From: Sphingosinicella sp.
GTDB lineage: Bacteria; Pseudomonadota; Alphaproteobacteria; Sphingomonadales; Sphingomonadaceae
Reading direction: 5' to 3'
Length of the DNA stretch: 64,000 bases
NCBI RefSeq assembly: GCF_013911755.1
Contig: NZ_JACESP010000002.1
Coordinates: forward strand, 210,734-274,733
Shown here: positions 63,496 through 64,000 of the stretch, piece by piece
Layout: each line of letters starts with the position of its first letter
Position numbering within the stretch: the first letter of the stretch is position 1
The notes under the pieces: model-generated
Database searches by the model: none
Told to the model about the DNA's origin: nothing
Seen by the model: the letters and a program-made list of their open reading frames with translations, nothing else
Made by a program: the position numbers and the translations under genes

Positions 63496-64000
63496 ATGAG
63501 CGGGATGATGGCGACGGATAGGGAAAGACGAGACCAGAGCGCGGAGCCTCTCGGCGCACGGCTTTCGGATACGATTTCCGTTGTTCGTGTCGTTTGCGTG
63601 CTCGGTATCGTTTACGTCCATGCGTGGACGGGCCTCACCGGCGAGCAACTCGCGGCGGCCGCTGCGAGCGGACAAGGCCTGCTCCGTCTCGTGCTGATGG
63701 AGGTGTTCGGGCGCAGCGCCGTACCGCTGCTCGGCATGATCTCCGGCTATCTTGTTGCCGGCGCGGCGATCCGGTCCTGGCGCGGGTTCATCGGCCGGAA
63801 GGCGCAGACGATCCTGCTGCCGATGGCGCTTTGGAATGCGCTCGCCATTCTGCTGGTCTCGGGCACGGCATGGCTTGGTTTCCTGCAGGCGCCGGTTCCT
63901 GAAAGCCTCTGGTGGCTGATCGACGAGCTGTTTTCGATCCTGACGCCCAATCACATCAACGTGCAGACACCGTTCCTCCGCGACCTCTTCGTCTGCATGG
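63496..64000 (+). CDS. Acyltransferase-3 family membrane protein, partial
   Basis: The gene runs off the right edge; 168 residues are readable. VVRVVCVLGIVYVHAWTGL starts the first TM with the conserved R and H of acyltransferase family 3; FGRSAVPLLGMISGYLVAGA is the second conserved TM with the LGxISG-type pattern; RKAQTILLPMALWNALAIL is the third. These enzymes move acyl groups to surface or secreted glycans across the inner membrane. An alternative start at the ATG a few codons later is possible. Confidence 0.82.
   Translation, partial: MSGMMATDRERRDQSAEPLGARLSDTISVVRVVCVLGIVYVHAWTGLTGEQLAAAAASGQGLLRLVLMEVFGRSAVPLLGMISGYLVAGAAIRSWRGFIGRKAQTILLPMALWNALAILLVSGTAWLGFLQAPVPESLWWLIDELFSILTPNHINVQTPFLRDLFVCM

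Overview
The window is a GC-rich chromosomal segment of an alphaproteobacterium, most likely of the order Sphingomonadales; the genus cannot be fixed from this alone. The grounds are a complete nuoA-N operon that runs on into birA, coaX, rnj and a DUF1467 gene, the zapA / 6S RNA / 5-formyl-THF cyclo-ligase arrangement, small DUF2842 and DUF1467 proteins, and a large TonB-dependent receptor paired with an S9 peptidase. There is no phage, transposase, CRISPR array or rRNA.

Layout. 1-2.6 kb: the start of an Hpt-domain gene (cut by the window edge) and a divergent two-TM coiled-coil protein. 2.7-24.3 kb: one long minus-strand housekeeping run, read as fba, O-methyltransferase, thiE, efp, suhB, the 14 complex I genes, birA, coaX, rnj and DUF1467, with many ATGA or TGATG junctions. 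A small unassigned membrane-protein gene sits between nuoF and nuoG. 24.4-30.1 kb: a secreted protein with a duplicated 64-residue module, a CAP-domain protein with an upstream CtrA-type site, and the tkt-gap-pgk carbon operon. 30.3-32.3 kb: a 68-aa coiled-coil protein, zapA, 6S RNA, the cyclo-ligase, DUF2842, a chorismate-mutase-like protein and tRNA-Asp. 32.4-33.8 kb: an ECF41 sigma-factor module with its carboxymuconolactone-decarboxylase-like partner and a full match to the ECF41 promoter.

33.8-45.8 kb is the metabolic centrepiece. Eleven tightly packed minus-strand genes, plus one divergent alpha/beta hydrolase, encode a nearly complete route from tryptophan: kynA, a kynurenine-formamidase-like hydrolase, kynU, anthranilate-CoA ligase, 2-aminobenzoyl-CoA monooxygenase/reductase, then beta-oxidation-type enzymes and glutaryl-CoA dehydrogenase. 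A thioesterase, a RidA protein and a MarR regulator accompany them. A near-perfect inverted repeat lies in the divergent promoter region.

45.8-53.7 kb: S9 peptidase and TonB receptor, small envelope proteins, and an hsp20 gene whose leader can fold over its ribosome binding site. 53.7-55.5 kb is an accessory patch: a possible small RNA behind an FNR-type box, a small membrane protein, an (AG)15 microsatellite, the 3' remnant of a parD-type antitoxin gene, and a sharply AT-rich orphan gene for a multi-pass membrane protein. 55.5-58.5 kb: nrdB and nrdA (class Ia, NrdA without an obvious ATP cone) with possible NrdR boxes. 58.9-61.4 kb: a coupled three-gene cassette of a polysaccharide-deacetylase-like enzyme and two GNAT-fold acyltransferases. 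61.5-64 kb: class I fumarase, a small exported PepSY-like protein, and the start of an acyltransferase-3 membrane protein cut by the window end.
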